A stretch of DNA of 64,000 nucleotides from Betaproteobacteria bacterium. Its GTDB lineage: Bacteria > Pseudomonadota > Gammaproteobacteria > Burkholderiales > Casimicrobiaceae. The stretch spans positions 62,001-126,000 of the forward strand of contig JADKEV010000011.1 of NCBI GenBank assembly GCA_016717855.1, in the 5' to 3' direction. This document shows positions 7,595 to 18,123 of the stretch, piece by piece; the stretch's first letter is position 1; each line of letters starts with the position of its first letter. Position numbers and translations under genes: made by a program. The notes beneath the pieces are model-generated. The model did no database searches and had not been told where the DNA came from. It was given only the letters and a program-made list of their open reading frames with translations.

Positions 7595-9004
7595 ATGAAC
7601 GAAGCCGAAGGTCGTTTCACTGTCCTGCGCCAATCGGCGGATTCGGCCGCGGTCAACGCGATCGAGCATCTCGTGCGCGAAGCGACCGATCGCGACCTCA
7701 ACCGCATCAACGTTTTCGATTTCGCGGCGCGTTACGGGGTTGCCGAAGACCGCGTCATTGCCGCTTTCCTGCACGCCTCGCGGCTGGGCCTGTTCGACAT
7801 GTCGTGGAACCTGCTCTGCCCGGGCTGCGGCGGCGTGCTCGATGCGAACGCGACCCTGAAGACCGTGCGCAAGGCGGTCTACAACTGCGCGCTGTGCGCC
7901 GCCGGCTACGAAGCGACGCTGGACGAGATGGTCGAGGTAACGTTCACCGTGAATCCCCGGGTGCGGCGGATCGCGGCACACGATCCGCCTTCGCTGCCCC
8001 TGTTGGAGTACATGCGGCAGATCTTCTGGGGCTCAGGCCTGGCGCTGCCGGAAGACTCGCTTGCATCGGTGCTGAGCGAGATCACCCTGGAAGCCGTCGA
8101 GTTGCCGCCGGGCGAGAAGGCCATCCTGTCGCTGCAATTGCCGGCCGAGTTTGTCATCGTGTTCGAGCCCGTGACGCACGCCGCGCAGTTCATCGACGTG
8201 CAGGGCGAGCCGACGCGCGAGCGCCGCGACCTGGCGATGGTGTTCAACAATGTGCAGGCGCCCACCGGCACGGTGCAGATGCAGCCAGGACCCCTGCGCC
8301 TGTCGCTGGAGAACCGCACCGCCCTGCGCGTGCTGCCGGGCGTCTGGCTCGCCGGACATCAGCTGCACGAGTTGCTCGGCCGGCGCAAGCGCTTCCTTAC
8401 CGCCACGCAACTGTTCACCAACCAGACGTTTCGCGACATTTATCGCACCGATACCCTGGACCTGGATCAGCGCCTCAAGATCACCAGCCTGACATTCCTG
8501 TTCACCGATTTGAAGGGATCGACCGGGCTCTACGAACGCGTCGGCGACCTGGTCGCCTACGACCTGGTGCGGTCCCACTTCAGCGTGCTCAACGAAGTGG
8601 TGGCGGGGGAGTCAGGCGCGGTGGTGAAGACCATCGGCGACGCGGTGATGGCGACCTTCCTCACGCCGGATCGCGGGCTCGCGGCGGCGCTCAGGATGCG
8701 CGAGGCGATGCGGCAGCTCAACGCCGAGCGCCGGAAAGAAGACCTGCTGATCAAGATCGGCCTGCACGAAGGGCCATGCCTTGCGGTCATGCTCAATGAC
8801 CGTCTCGACTACTTTGGGCAAACGGTGAACATCGCCGCGCGCGTGCAGGGCCTGGCCGACTCGCACGCGATCTTCGCGACTGAGCCGGTGGTCCGGCACC
8901 CGGCCGCGAAGAAACTGCTCAGCGAACGCGGCCATCTGCCGACGGAAAGGCGCGCGATGCTGCGCGGGATTTCGGGCGAGCTCACGGTTTACGCAATTTC
9001 CTGA
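7595..9004 (+). CDS. class III adenylate/guanylate cyclase with N-terminal zinc-ribbon domain (DUF5939-like)
   Basis: A 469-residue protein. The N-terminal region (1-290) contains two Cys pairs, CPGC at 75-78 and CALC at 98-101, forming a probable zinc ribbon typical of DUF5939-type cyclases. The C-terminal cyclase domain starts near 298 with FLFTDLKGSTG (metal ligand Asp305), continues with KTIGDAVMATF (Asp349) and ends with YFGQTVNIAARVQ. There is no membrane segment, so it should make cyclic nucleotides in the cytoplasm. It is transcribed alone and flanked by related sequence remnants at 7176-7398 and 9011-9080. Whether it makes cAMP or cGMP cannot be settled here. Confidence 0.9.
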   Translation: MNEAEGRFTVLRQSADSAAVNAIEHLVREATDRDLNRINVFDFAARYGVAEDRVIAAFLHASRLGLFDMSWNLLCPGCGGVLDANATLKTVRKAVYNCALCAAGYEATLDEMVEVTFTVNPRVRRIAAHDPPSLPLLEYMRQIFWGSGLALPEDSLASVLSEITLEAVELPPGEKAILSLQLPAEFVIVFEPVTHAAQFIDVQGEPTRERRDLAMVFNNVQAPTGTVQMQPGPLRLSLENRTALRVLPGVWLAGHQLHELLGRRKRFLTATQLFTNQTFRDIYRTDTLDLDQRLKITSLTFLFTDLKGSTGLYERVGDLVAYDLVRSHFSVLNEVVAGESGAVVKTIGDAVMATFLTPDRGLAAALRMREAMRQLNAERRKEDLLIKIGLHEGPCLAVMLNDRLDYFGQTVNIAARVQGLADSHAIFATEPVVRHPAAKKLLSERGHLPTERRAMLRGISGELTVYAIS

Positions 9005-9010
9005 GCGGGA

Positions 9011-9080
9011 CAGTCGCTGCTCTTCGAAGAGCCCGCCGCAGTACCGCTTCCCTGCGACGGCCGCTGGTCAACCGCAATCC
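9011..9080 (+). pseudogene. internally deleted second copy of part of the decayed gene at 6239-7459
   Basis: Three blocks match the upstream decayed gene in the same order: cagtcgctgctcttc (9011-9025 and 7176-7190), cagtaccgcttc (9039-9050 and 7281-7292), and a block of about 22 nt containing ccgctggtcaaccgcaatcc (ending 9080 and 7398). The intervening sequence is deleted. The remnant starts 7 bp after the cyclase stop codon. Confidence 0.6.
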
Positions 9081-9103
9081 TCGCTGGTTCCCGTTGCCCC
9101 ATC

Positions 9104-9874
9104 CTACTTCGTCCCCACGCCCCTTCCCAGCCGCCCGATCGCCACATTCACCCCGATCGACAGCACGAACAGCACGATCACCAGCGCGTACATCTTCGGC
9201 ATGTCGAACAGCGCATAGGCCTGGATGACGAGATAGCCGAGGCCGCGGTTGGAGAGCTTGGTCTCGGCCAGCAGCGTGCCGACGATGGCGACGCCTAGCC
9301 CTAAGCGCACGCCGTTGATGATGGGTTCGCGCATCGCATGCAGGTAGATCTTGGTTACCATCTGCCACGTGGTCGCGCGGAAGCTCCGGCCCACGCGTAT
9401 CAGCACGCGATCGATCTGGCGCATGCCGGCGGCGGCGCTGATGGCGACCGGGAAGAAGCACGACAGCACGCCCATCGCGACCTTCGATCCGGGGCCGACG
9501 CCGAACCACATGATCATCACCGGAAAGAAGATGATCTTGGGCGTGGGGCCCAGGTAGAGCAGCAGCGACTCGAACGCTTGCGAGAGGAACCGGTTCGCGC
9601 CCAGCGCGATCCCCACGGCCAGCCCGGCGGTGCCGCCGATCAGCAGGGCGACGCTGATCTCGCCCGCGGTGACGCCCAAGTTGCCGTAGAAGTCCGCGCT
9701 CGCGAGCAGCTTGCCGAGCGCGGCGCCGATCTTCAGCAGCGACGGGATCACGTCGCGGAACAGCAGGCCCGACGCGGACAGCGCTTCCCACGCGGCGAGC
9801 ACGACGAGGACGATCGCCAGCCGCAGCCTGGCGATGCCGAGCGCGGCGACGGGCAGAGGAGCGGCGGCGCTCAC
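9104..9874 (-). CDS. ABC transporter permease (nitrate/sulfonate/taurine type)
   Basis: A 256-residue inner-membrane permease of the BPD_transp_1 family with about six hydrophobic segments. The ATPase-contacting EAA-like loop is around VGRSFRATTWQMVTKIYLHAMREPIINGVRLGLG. I chose the GTG at 9874 because it overlaps the TGA of the upstream permease in GTGA, indicating translational coupling; the reading frame further upstream belongs to that gene's shadow. It is the last gene of an importer operon (binding protein 12577, ATPase 11483, permease 10641). Confidence 0.87.
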   Translation of the reverse strand: MSAAAPLPVAALGIARLRLAIVLVVLAAWEALSASGLLFRDVIPSLLKIGAALGKLLASADFYGNLGVTAGEISVALLIGGTAGLAVGIALGANRFLSQAFESLLLYLGPTPKIIFFPVMIMWFGVGPGSKVAMGVLSCFFPVAISAAAGMRQIDRVLIRVGRSFRATTWQMVTKIYLHAMREPIINGVRLGLGVAIVGTLLAETKLSNRGLGYLVIQAYALFDMPKMYALVIVLFVLSIGVNVAIGRLGRGVGTK

Positions 9875-10637
9875 TCGACCGGCCGCAGCCACCGCTCGAT
9901 GCGCGCGGTGACGTCGAAGAACAGCATGCTGGTCAGGATCACGAAGCCGATCGCGCCGTAGGTGCCGGGCAGGTCGTAGCGCTCGGCCAGTTCGTTGATC
10001 AACTGCCCCAGCCCGCCGAAGTTGATCAGGAACTCGACGCCGACGATGTTGATCATCGCGAAGATGAGTCCCAGCCGCAGGCCGACGAACACCGACGGCA
10101 GCGCGGCGGGCAGCAGGATCTTCCAGAACTGCTGGGACGGCGTCACCTTGAAGCTGCGCCCGACGTTGAGCAGCACGGCGCGCGTGCCGGCCAGTCCCTC
10201 GATGGTCTTCAGGATCACCGGCGCCAGGCCCGCGACGAAGCCGATCATCACGATCGTCGTCGCGCTGCGGCCGAAGATCACCAGGAACAGCGGGTACAGC
10301 AGCACGATGGGGGCGGCCGCCATCGCGCCCACCCACGACTCGCACGCCAGGCGCAGGCCCCGGAACTTGAAGAACAGCACGCCGATCGAAATTCCGACCA
10401 CCGCGATCATCACGCTGGCCCACAGGACTTCCTGCATGGTCTGCAGGAAGCGGTCCAGCACGTGCTCCTCGGCGATGATGCGCGGGATCGAGGCGATGAT
10501 CTGCGAGGGCAGCGGCACGATGAACTGGTTGACGAGACCGGCGCGGATCAGCGCCTCGACCAGGACGAAGAACGCCACGGTCGCAGTGACGCCGACGGCG
10601 CGCGCGCCGTTTCTCGAGCGCGCCCAGTCCTTCAGCC

Positions 10638-10641
<4 letters not shown>
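9871..10641 (-). CDS. ABC transporter permease (nitrate/sulfonate/taurine type)
   Basis: A 256-residue permease with an N-terminal hydrophobic segment from about residue 17 and several further membrane spans. The cytoplasmic loop VGRSFKVTPSQQFWKILLPAALPSVFVGLRLG matches the ABC permease signature. It overlaps the ATPase gene by 4 bp (ATGA at 10638-10641) and the next permease by 4 bp, a tightly coupled arrangement. The two permeases are distinct and probably form a heterodimeric channel. Confidence 0.9.
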
Positions 10642-11483
<842 letters not shown>

Positions 11484-11502
11484 CTCGATGATTCAATCAT
11501 GC

Positions 11503-11540
11503 CGCAGGATGGGTCGAGCGCAGCGACACCCATCCTACGG
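11503..11540. repeat. dispersed repeat, copy 4, collapsed to a hairpin
   Basis: A diverged single copy with the core GGATGGGTCGAGCGCAGCG, followed directly by ACACCCATCCTACGG. The end sequence is present on both sides, so the whole forms one stem-loop with arms of about 12 bp. It sits in the 122-bp gap between the binding-protein and ATPase genes, where a hairpin could reduce downstream expression. Confidence 0.75.
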
Positions 11541-11605
11541 CGATTCGACGCGGACCTTCCGCATGGGACGGAGCCGTTGCCGGACCCAAGATGCGACGCA
11601 TCCGC

Positions 11606-12577
11606 TTACCGCGGCGGGATCTGGATCAGCGTGTCCAGTTGTTCCTTGGTTAGCGGCGCCGCCGTGTACTTCAGCGTCACGGCGTCGGGCACGATGGTGT
11701 CGAGGCCCACGATCTTGTCCGGGTCGACCGCGGCCTTGGGGAAGAAGCCGTCGCGCGTGCGCTTGGCGATCGACACCGGGATGCCGACGAAGTCCGAGTA
11801 GATCTTGAACATCTCCGGGTTGTCGCTGTACATGTAGTCGACGGTCTCGCGGTACGCCTTCATGAAGCGCTCGAGCACCGGCTTCTTCGACTGCAGCGTC
11901 TGCACGTTGGTGATCAGCAGGCGCACCGTCTGGCCCTTGAACACCGTCGCGTCGTTGCCGCTGGCGACGATGCGGATCTTGCCTTCGTCGAGCTGCTGCA
12001 GGCCGAAGGGCGGCGCCGACCAGCCCACGTCGATCTGGCCCGACATCACCTGGGTCAGCGTCGGCGCCGGGCCACCCGTGGCGGTCGGCTTGGCCTTCAG
12101 GTCGTACTGCCTCATGAAGGCGCTCACGATGCCGTGCGTCGACGAACCGTTGGTCGAATACGAGATCGTCTTGCCGTCGGTGTCCTTCAGGGTCTTGATC
12201 GGCGATGCGCTCGGGACGTACCAGTACAGATCGCTCGCGCCCGTGGTCTCGGCGCCGATGATGCGCACTGGCGCGCCCTTGGAGAACGCGCTCAGCACGC
12301 CCATGATGCCGGGCGCGACGCCGATCTCCACGCTGCCCGAGATCACGGCCTGCTGCGTCTCGCCGCCGCCCTGCGTGTAGAGGATCTCGAGATTGATGCC
12401 ATGCTTCTTGAAAATGCCGGCGCGCTGGCCGACTTCGCAAATCGACGTATCCCAATTGCCGCGCTGGCCCGCGGCGACCTTCAGCGTGTCCTGCGCGATT
12501 GCCGGTGCGAAACCGGCGCTGGCGGTGAGAACCGCGAGGGCGGCGAGCGCTCTGCGGACGAGTCTGGACTTGATCAT
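11606..12577 (-). CDS. ABC transporter substrate-binding protein (NMT1/SsuA-like)
   Basis: A 323-residue periplasmic binding protein. A Sec signal peptide covers about residues 1-28, ending in an AIAQ-type cleavage site. The body has the NMT1/SsuA fold pattern: ICEVGQRAGIFKKHGINLEI, then GGGETQQAVISGSVEIGVAPG. The ATG at 12577 is preceded by AGGAGG with 5-nt spacing; the TTG one codon earlier is unlikely. It is the first gene of the importer operon and should deliver a small organic ligand, whose identity is not clear. A palindrome at 12701-12715 lies 124 bp upstream. Confidence 0.9.
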   Translation of the reverse strand: MIKSRLVRRALAALAVLTASAGFAPAIAQDTLKVAAGQRGNWDTSICEVGQRAGIFKKHGINLEILYTQGGGETQQAVISGSVEIGVAPGIMGVLSAFSKGAPVRIIGAETTGASDLYWYVPSASPIKTLKDTDGKTISYSTNGSSTHGIVSAFMRQYDLKAKPTATGGPAPTLTQVMSGQIDVGWSAPPFGLQQLDEGKIRIVASGNDATVFKGQTVRLLITNVQTLQSKKPVLERFMKAYRETVDYMYSDNPEMFKIYSDFVGIPVSIAKRTRDGFFPKAAVDPDKIVGLDTIVPDAVTLKYTAAPLTKEQLDTLIQIPPR

Positions 12578-12700
12578 CAATGCCTCCTGGTGGGTGCGCT
12601 GCCCGCCGCTGTTGTCCGCGGGAAGCGTCGCTGGTCATGGTACCGGGTTCTCCGACCCGCAGGGCGAAGTATTGTGTGCAGTGGGCCGGGCGTCAATCCC

Positions 12701-12715
12701 TCCGATATAATCGGA
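12701..12715. promoter_or_regulatory. candidate operator palindrome in a divergent intergenic region
   Basis: TCCGATATAATCGGA is a 15-bp palindrome with perfect 6-bp arms around ATA. It sits in the 230-bp space between the ABC importer operon (start 12577, minus strand) and the TauE/SafE gene (start 12808, plus strand). It contains TATAAT, but there is no well-spaced -35 box, so I favour a regulator site over a promoter element. Confidence 0.4.
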
Positions 12716-12807
12716 TCCACCCCTCAATTCGCGCGACCCCGGGATTCCATGGCCAGCGCCGAACCCAGACCGAGAACCATGAGCACTACTCACTCCGGCC
12801 GCGGCCG

Positions 12808-13602
12808 ATGATCTGGCTTCTGGCATACGCCGTGTCCGGGGCGCTGGTGGGATTTCTTGCCGGCCTGCTGGGCATCGGCGGCGGGATGACGCTGGTGCCG
12901 GTGCTCGCCGCGCTGTTCCTCGCGCAGGGTCTGTCTTCCGATCACAACGTCCATCTCGCGCTGGGCACCGCGATGGCGTCGATCATCTTCACTTCCAGCG
13001 CGAGCGTGCGCGAGCATCACAAGCACCTCGCTGTCGACTGGCAGGTCGTGCGCCGGATGGTGCCCGGTATGCTGGCTGGCGCGCTGATCTCGACGATGGC
13101 TTCGGGCTGGATTCCGCAACGCACGCTCGCGTTGGCGTTTGCCGTGATCGTCTACGCAGGCGCGACGCAGATCTTCCTGGGCACCAAGCCCAGCGCGCAC
13201 GCGACGATGCCGGGCCCGCTGCCGGTGTTCGGTGTGGGCGCGGTGATCGGCATCATCTCCGGGCTGGTGTCGGCGGGCGGCACGTTCCTGACCGTGCCGT
13301 TCATGCTGTACTGCGGCGTGCGCATGCACACGGCCATCGGCACCGGCGCGGCGATTGGCATCCCGGTCGCCGTGGTCGGCACCATCGGCTACATCGCCTC
13401 CGGCTGGCGCGTCGCCGACCTGCCGCCATGGAGCCTGGGCTTCGTCCTGCTCCCGGCGCTCGCGATGCTGGTGCTGGGCAGCGTGATCACCGCCCCGATG
13501 GGCGCCCGCTACGCCCACAAGCTCCCCGTGCCCACGCTGCGCCGCGTCTTCGCGTGCCTGCTCTACGTGCTGGCAACGAAGATGGTGGTGACGTACTGGT
13601 GA
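12808..13602 (+). CDS. TauE/SafE family membrane exporter
   Basis: A 264-residue inner-membrane protein of the DUF81/TauE/SafE family with about eight hydrophobic segments. The paired motifs GFLAGLLGIGGGMTLVPVL near the N terminus and GIISGLVSAGGTFLTVPFM in the middle are the two internal repeats of the family. Members export sulfite, sulfoacetate or related organic anions. It is divergent from the ABC importer, which is of a type that can carry sulfonates, so a linked role in organosulfur metabolism is possible but unproven. I chose the ATG at 12808 because it immediately precedes the first membrane segment. Confidence 0.88.
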   Translation: MIWLLAYAVSGALVGFLAGLLGIGGGMTLVPVLAALFLAQGLSSDHNVHLALGTAMASIIFTSSASVREHHKHLAVDWQVVRRMVPGMLAGALISTMASGWIPQRTLALAFAVIVYAGATQIFLGTKPSAHATMPGPLPVFGVGAVIGIISGLVSAGGTFLTVPFMLYCGVRMHTAIGTGAAIGIPVAVVGTIGYIASGWRVADLPPWSLGFVLLPALAMLVLGSVITAPMGARYAHKLPVPTLRRVFACLLYVLATKMVVTYW

Positions 13603-13620
13603 GCCCCGCAGGATCGCTTC

Positions 13621-13760
13621 CGTAGGATGGGTGGAGCGCAGCGATACCCATCTGGTGGATTCGCATGGCATCGCGACGGCAGTACGAAATCTTGTTTTGT
13701 CGCCTCCGCGGCGCTCTCCGAATGCGAAGATGGGTATCGCTGCGCTCCACCCATCCTACG
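13621..13760. repeat. dispersed inverted-repeat element, copy 5
   Basis: Perfect 32-bp arms at 13621-13652 and 13729-13760 in inverted orientation with 76 bp between them. It lies between the convergent ends of the TauE/SafE gene and the dimethylglycine-dehydrogenase-like gene, where its long stem-loop could act as a bidirectional transcription block. The inner segment shares TCTTGTT with the copy at 4574-4718. Confidence 0.92.
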
Positions 13761-13819
13761 GTGCTTGTGACGGCTCAAGCTCCCTCGCCCTTGGTCCCTC
13801 TCGCCGAGGGAGAGGGAAA

Positions 13820-16233
13820 TCAGCCGCGCATCCGGCTGCCGCTGGGATCGTATAGCGCCCCCCGCACCATCGCCGCCGGCCGCCGCTCGCCGAGCAGTTC
13901 GACTTCGAAGCCGCTGTCCGCATTGGCCAGCGCGACGGGAACGTACCCCAGCGCGATCGACTTGCCGACGCAGTGCCCGTAGCCGCCCGAGGTGATCCAG
14001 CCGACGACCTTGCCGTCGTGCCACACCGGTTCGTCGCCGATGGCATCGGCTTCTGCCGCGTCGACCACGAACGTGACCAGGCGGCGCACGCCGCCCGACT
14101 GCTTGTCGCGCAGATAGCCGTCCCGCCCGATGAAGTCGCCCTTGCCGAGATTCACGAAGCGCTCGAGGCCGGCTTCGACCGGTGAGTAGATTGGCCGGAA
14201 CTCGCGCGCCCAGTTGCCGAAGCTCTTTTCCAGACGCAGCGAATTGAGCGCGCGCGAGCCGAAGTGGGTCACGCCCAGGTCAGCGCCGGCGCCCAACAAT
14301 GTTTCGTACAGCGCGAGCTGATAGTCGGCCGTCACCCAGATCTCGTAGCCCAATTCACCCGTGAACGAGATGCGCCCGATCTTCGCGGGCGCCATGCCGA
14401 CCGTCGTCTCGCGGAATCCGAGGAACGGGAACGCGGCGTTCGACATGTCCGCGCTGCACACCCGCGCGAGCAACTCGCGCGACTTCGGCCCCGCGATCGC
14501 AAAGCCCAGCAATTCGGTCCGCAGCGAGCGCAGCGTCACGCCATCCCGCGGCAGCCGCGCCTCCAGCCAGCGCAGGTGATACTGCTCGGCGACGCCGCTG
14601 CCGAACACGTAATAGCGCCCGCCGCCCGCATTGGCGACGGTGAAATCGCCGATCAGCTTGCCGCGCTCGTTGAGCATCGGCGACAGTGTCATCCGCCCGG
14701 CGCGCGGCGCCTTGTTCGCGAGCACGTGGTCGAGCCACGCCTCGGCGCCGGGGCCGGTGACTTCATAGCGCGAGAACGTCGAGATCTCCAGCAGCCCGAC
14801 CCCGTTGCGCACGGCGCGGCATTCCGCCGCGACCGGCTCGTGCGCGTTCGAGCGGCGATACGTGACGTCCTCGACCGGCGCCATCCATCGGGGGCGAACC
14901 AGAGTGCGTGCTCCAGCCCGAACGCGACGCCGAACACCGCGCCCTTCGCCTTCAGCCGGTCGTACACCGGCGTCATCCGCAGCGGCCGCGCGGCGGGCAG
15001 TTCCTCGTTGGGGAAGCGGATGCGGAAGCGCCGCGAGTAGTTCTCGCGGACCTTCGCGTTGGTGTACGCCATCGTCGCCCAGTCGCCGAAGCGCGCGACG
15101 TCCATCGCCCACACGTCGAACCCCGGATCGCCATCGATCATCCAGTTGGCCAGCGCCAGGCCCACGCCGCCGCCCTGGCTGAACCCGGCCATCACGCCGC
15201 ACGCGACCCAGTAGTTGGAGAGTCCACGAATCGGGCCGATCAGCGGATTGCCGTCGGGCGCGAACGTGAACGGCCCGTTGACGATGCGCTTGATCCCCGC
15301 GCGCTCGAGCGCGGGAAAATGCTTGAACCCGACTTCAAGGCTGGGCGCGATCCGGTCCAGGTCGGGCGGCAGCAACTCATGCGTGAAATTCCACGGCGTG
15401 TCGCGCTCGGCCCAGGGCACGCCGCGCTTTTCGTACGTGCCGATCAGCATCCCCTGGCCTTCCTGGCGCATGTAGATCTCGCCCTCGAAGTCGATGACGT
15501 GGAACATCTCGGTGGGTGAAGCCTTGACTTCGGGAATCTCACCGGTGATCAGGTACTGGTGCTCCATCGCCAGCACCGGCAACTCCAGCCCGACCATGCG
15601 GCCGACTTCGCGCGCCCACAGGCCGCCCGCGTTGACCACGTGCTGCGCGTTGATGTTGCCCTTGTCGGTGATCACGTCCCAGGAGCCGTCGGTGCGCTGC
15701 TTGAGCTCAGTGACGCGGGTGAAGCGATGGACTTCGGCGCCCATGTTGCGCGCGGCCTTCGCGTACGCTTGCGTCACCCCGGCCGGATCGACGTGTCCCT
15801 CCAGCGGGTTGTACAGAGCGCCCACGAAGTGCTGCTTGTCCATCAACGGAAACAGCCGCGCTGCTTCGTCGACCGAGATGATCTCCATGTCGAGGCCGAG
15901 GTAGCGGGCGCGCGCGCAGGCGAGCTTCAGGAAGTCCATCCGCGCCGGCGTCCCGGCGAGGTCGACCCCGGCGGTGATGTGGATGCCGCAGGACTGGCCC
16001 GAGGCCTCCTCGATTTCCTTGTACAGGTTGATCGTGTATTCCTGCAGCTTGGCGACGTTGGGGTCGCCGTTCAACGTATGCATCCCGCCCGCGGCGTGCC
16101 AGGTCGAGCCCGACGTGAGTTCGTCGCGTTCGAGCAGCACGACATCCTTCCACCCGCCGCGGGCCAGATGATAAAGAACGCTGGCGCCGACGACGCCGCC
16201 GCCGATGACTGCTACCTGGACATGGGTTTTCAT
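13820..16233 (-). CDS. FAD-dependent dimethylglycine/sarcosine dehydrogenase-like protein, one frameshift
   Basis: The N-terminal part (from MKTHVQVAVIGGGVVGASVLYHL) is a DAO-family FAD domain with the GGGVVGAS dinucleotide-binding motif. The C-terminal part is a GcvT-like folate-binding domain (VEDVTYRRSNA, then GELGYEIWV). Together they match the roughly 810-residue dimethylglycine/sarcosine dehydrogenase family, which oxidatively demethylates N-methylated glycines. The reading frame breaks near 14881-14894: N-terminal translation ends at LEHALWFAPDGW and continues one frame over at MAPVEDVTYRR. One extra base (for example CCCCC to CCCCCC) restores an 804-residue protein. Either the gene is broken or the base is a sequencing error. 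Confidence 0.85.
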
Positions 16234-16383
16234 GCGTCGTCTTTCTGATCGAAGGAGGTCAAGGCGAGAGGTTACCGGATTTGCCGCAGGGAGTGCCGTG
16301 TGACCGCGCATCCCGCCATTGGACACGCTCTGCTATTCTCGGAGACGTCGCTCCGCCGAAGTTCGAAAGGACACCGCAATCAA

Positions 16384-17349
16384 ATGAAGACCATACGCTG
16401 GGGAATGATCGGCTGCGGCGACGTCGCGGAAATCAAGAGCGGGCCCGGTTTCTACAAGGCCGACCACTCGACGCTGGTCGCGGTGATGCGGCGCAACGGC
16501 AAGCTGGCCGAGGACTATGCGCGGCGGCATGGCGTGGGCCGCTGGTCCGACGACGCGGAGGTCATCCTCCGCGCGCCGGACATCGATGCCGTGTACATCG
16601 CGACGCTGACGGACAGCCATCGCGACTACACGTTGCGCTGCGCCGAGGCCGGCAAGCACGTGTACGTCGAAAAGCCGATGGGGATGACGCACGCCGAGTG
16701 CCAGGACATGATCGCCGCGTGCGCGCGGGCCGGCGTCTCGCTGTGGGTCGGCTACTACCGGCGGGCGTTGCCGCGCTTCCTCGCGGTGAAGTCGCTGGTC
16801 GAGTCCGGCGCGATCGGCACGGTGCGCGCGGTGGTCTCGCGCGTCTCCCAAAAGCTGCCGCAGATGACGCCCGACAACCCGATACTCTGGCGCGTCGACG
16901 CGGCGAAGAGCGGCGGCGGTTTCTTCTTCGAAGGCGCGTGCCACACGTTCGACTTCCTCGATTGCATGTTCGGGCCCATCGTCGATGTGCGCGCGATTGC
17001 CGCGAATCAGGCGGGGGCGTGGGCGCCGGAGGACATTGTCGCGGCCACCTGGCGGTTCGACTCCGGCATCGTGGGCACGGGTCTCTGGTGCTACGCGGCC
17101 GACCACGATCACGAAATGAACGAGATCGTCGGCAGCACGGGCCGCATCCGGTTCTCGACGTCGCAGCCGGTGCCGATCCAGCTATTGCGCGGGTCGGCGG
17201 TGGAAGAGTATCCGGTCGGCGATCCGCCGCACGTGCATCAACCGCTGATCCAGTCGATCGTCGACGAGTTGAACGGTCAGGGTCGTTGCCCCAGCACGGG
17301 CGAGACGGCGGCGCGCACCGCCCGCGTAATGGAACAAATCCTGATTTGA
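16384..17349 (+). CDS. Gfo/Idh/MocA family oxidoreductase
   Basis: A 321-residue NAD(P)-dependent dehydrogenase. The Rossmann motif GMIGCGDVAE is at the N terminus (about residues 7-16). The EKPMGMT motif holding the conserved Lys is near residue 99, and HTFDFLDCMFG lies in the catalytic half. The family oxidises or reduces sugars, inositols and related polyols. It is divergent from the dimethylglycine-dehydrogenase-like gene (150-bp gap). The ATG at 16384 starts MKTIRWGMIG as expected for the family; an in-frame extension to 16300 has no family support. Substrate unknown. Confidence 0.88.
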   Translation: MKTIRWGMIGCGDVAEIKSGPGFYKADHSTLVAVMRRNGKLAEDYARRHGVGRWSDDAEVILRAPDIDAVYIATLTDSHRDYTLRCAEAGKHVYVEKPMGMTHAECQDMIAACARAGVSLWVGYYRRALPRFLAVKSLVESGAIGTVRAVVSRVSQKLPQMTPDNPILWRVDAAKSGGGFFFEGACHTFDFLDCMFGPIVDVRAIAANQAGAWAPEDIVAATWRFDSGIVGTGLWCYAADHDHEMNEIVGSTGRIRFSTSQPVPIQLLRGSAVEEYPVGDPPHVHQPLIQSIVDELNGQGRCPSTGETAARTARVMEQILI

Positions 17350-17370
17350 CCCCTATTTGACTTGAGTCCC

Positions 17371-18111
17371 CTATATCACCCACTCCTTGACGACGAACAC
17401 GGCGGTCGCCAGCACAGACGTGGCCAGCAGCACCTCCCGGGGCGCGATCCGGTGCCCGAGCGCGCGCAGCACGAGTTTCGAGATGCCGAGTCCGGCCAGC
17501 GTCCCCGGCACCAGAGAGGCGGCGAGCGCCAGCGTGCTGCCGGTGAACCGCCCGCCAAGATAAAGCGCCGCCAGCGAGAATACCGTCGACAGCCACAGGA
17601 ACACCGCCAGCGTCGAGCGGATCGCCGCGAGGTGGCTGCCCCCTATCATCAGCATGCCCAGCGGCGGGCCGTTGACCGAGGTGGTCGTGCCGCAGAGGCC
17701 GCAGACCGCGCCGACGATGCCGGTAACCACCGGCGTGCGCGGGACCTTCGCCCTGATCGCGACCGCCGCGATGCCCCCAAGCAGCACGGCGACCGTGAAC
17801 GCGACGAACGCGTCGCGGCTCATCAGCGTGAGCGCGATCATGCCCAGCACGGTGCCGGGAATCGCCCCGACCACCGCCGGGACCAGGATGGAGCGGTCGA
17901 TCTGCCGCCACTCTATGGTCGACAGGAACGAGACCAGCACAAGATGCGCGATCAGCAGCGGCGCCGGAACCAGCCGGTCATCGAGCGCCAGCAGCAGCGG
18001 CAGCGCGATCAGGTTCATGCCGAAGCCGACCGAACCCTGTATCGCGGCGCCCAGCGCGACCGCGCCATTGGCCAGCAGGATGATCTGGAGTTCGGTCACG
18101 AGTGCCGGCAA
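17371..18111 (-). CDS. TauE/SafE family membrane exporter
   Basis: A 246-residue membrane protein with about seven to eight hydrophobic segments. The repeated family motif appears as GAAIQGSVGFGMNLIALPLL near the N terminus and GAVCGLCGTTTSVNGPP in the middle. It is the last gene of the second ABC-importer operon and begins 12 bp after the cupin gene. It is likely an organic-anion or sulfite exporter; placement after an importer and an amidohydrolase suggests disposal of a breakdown product, which is inference. It is clearly diverged from the other TauE gene at 12808. Confidence 0.85.
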   Translation of the reverse strand: MPALVTELQIILLANGAVALGAAIQGSVGFGMNLIALPLLLALDDRLVPAPLLIAHLVLVSFLSTIEWRQIDRSILVPAVVGAIPGTVLGMIALTLMSRDAFVAFTVAVLLGGIAAVAIRAKVPRTPVVTGIVGAVCGLCGTTTSVNGPPLGMLMIGGSHLAAIRSTLAVFLWLSTVFSLAALYLGGRFTGSTLALAASLVPGTLAGLGISKLVLRALGHRIAPREVLLATSVLATAVFVVKEWVI

Positions 18112-18123
18112 CCCGTCGCCGGG

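Noticed and set aside
12706..12711. TATAAT as a -10 promoter box
   Set aside because: No -35 box lies at suitable spacing on either strand and the bases belong to a longer perfect palindrome.
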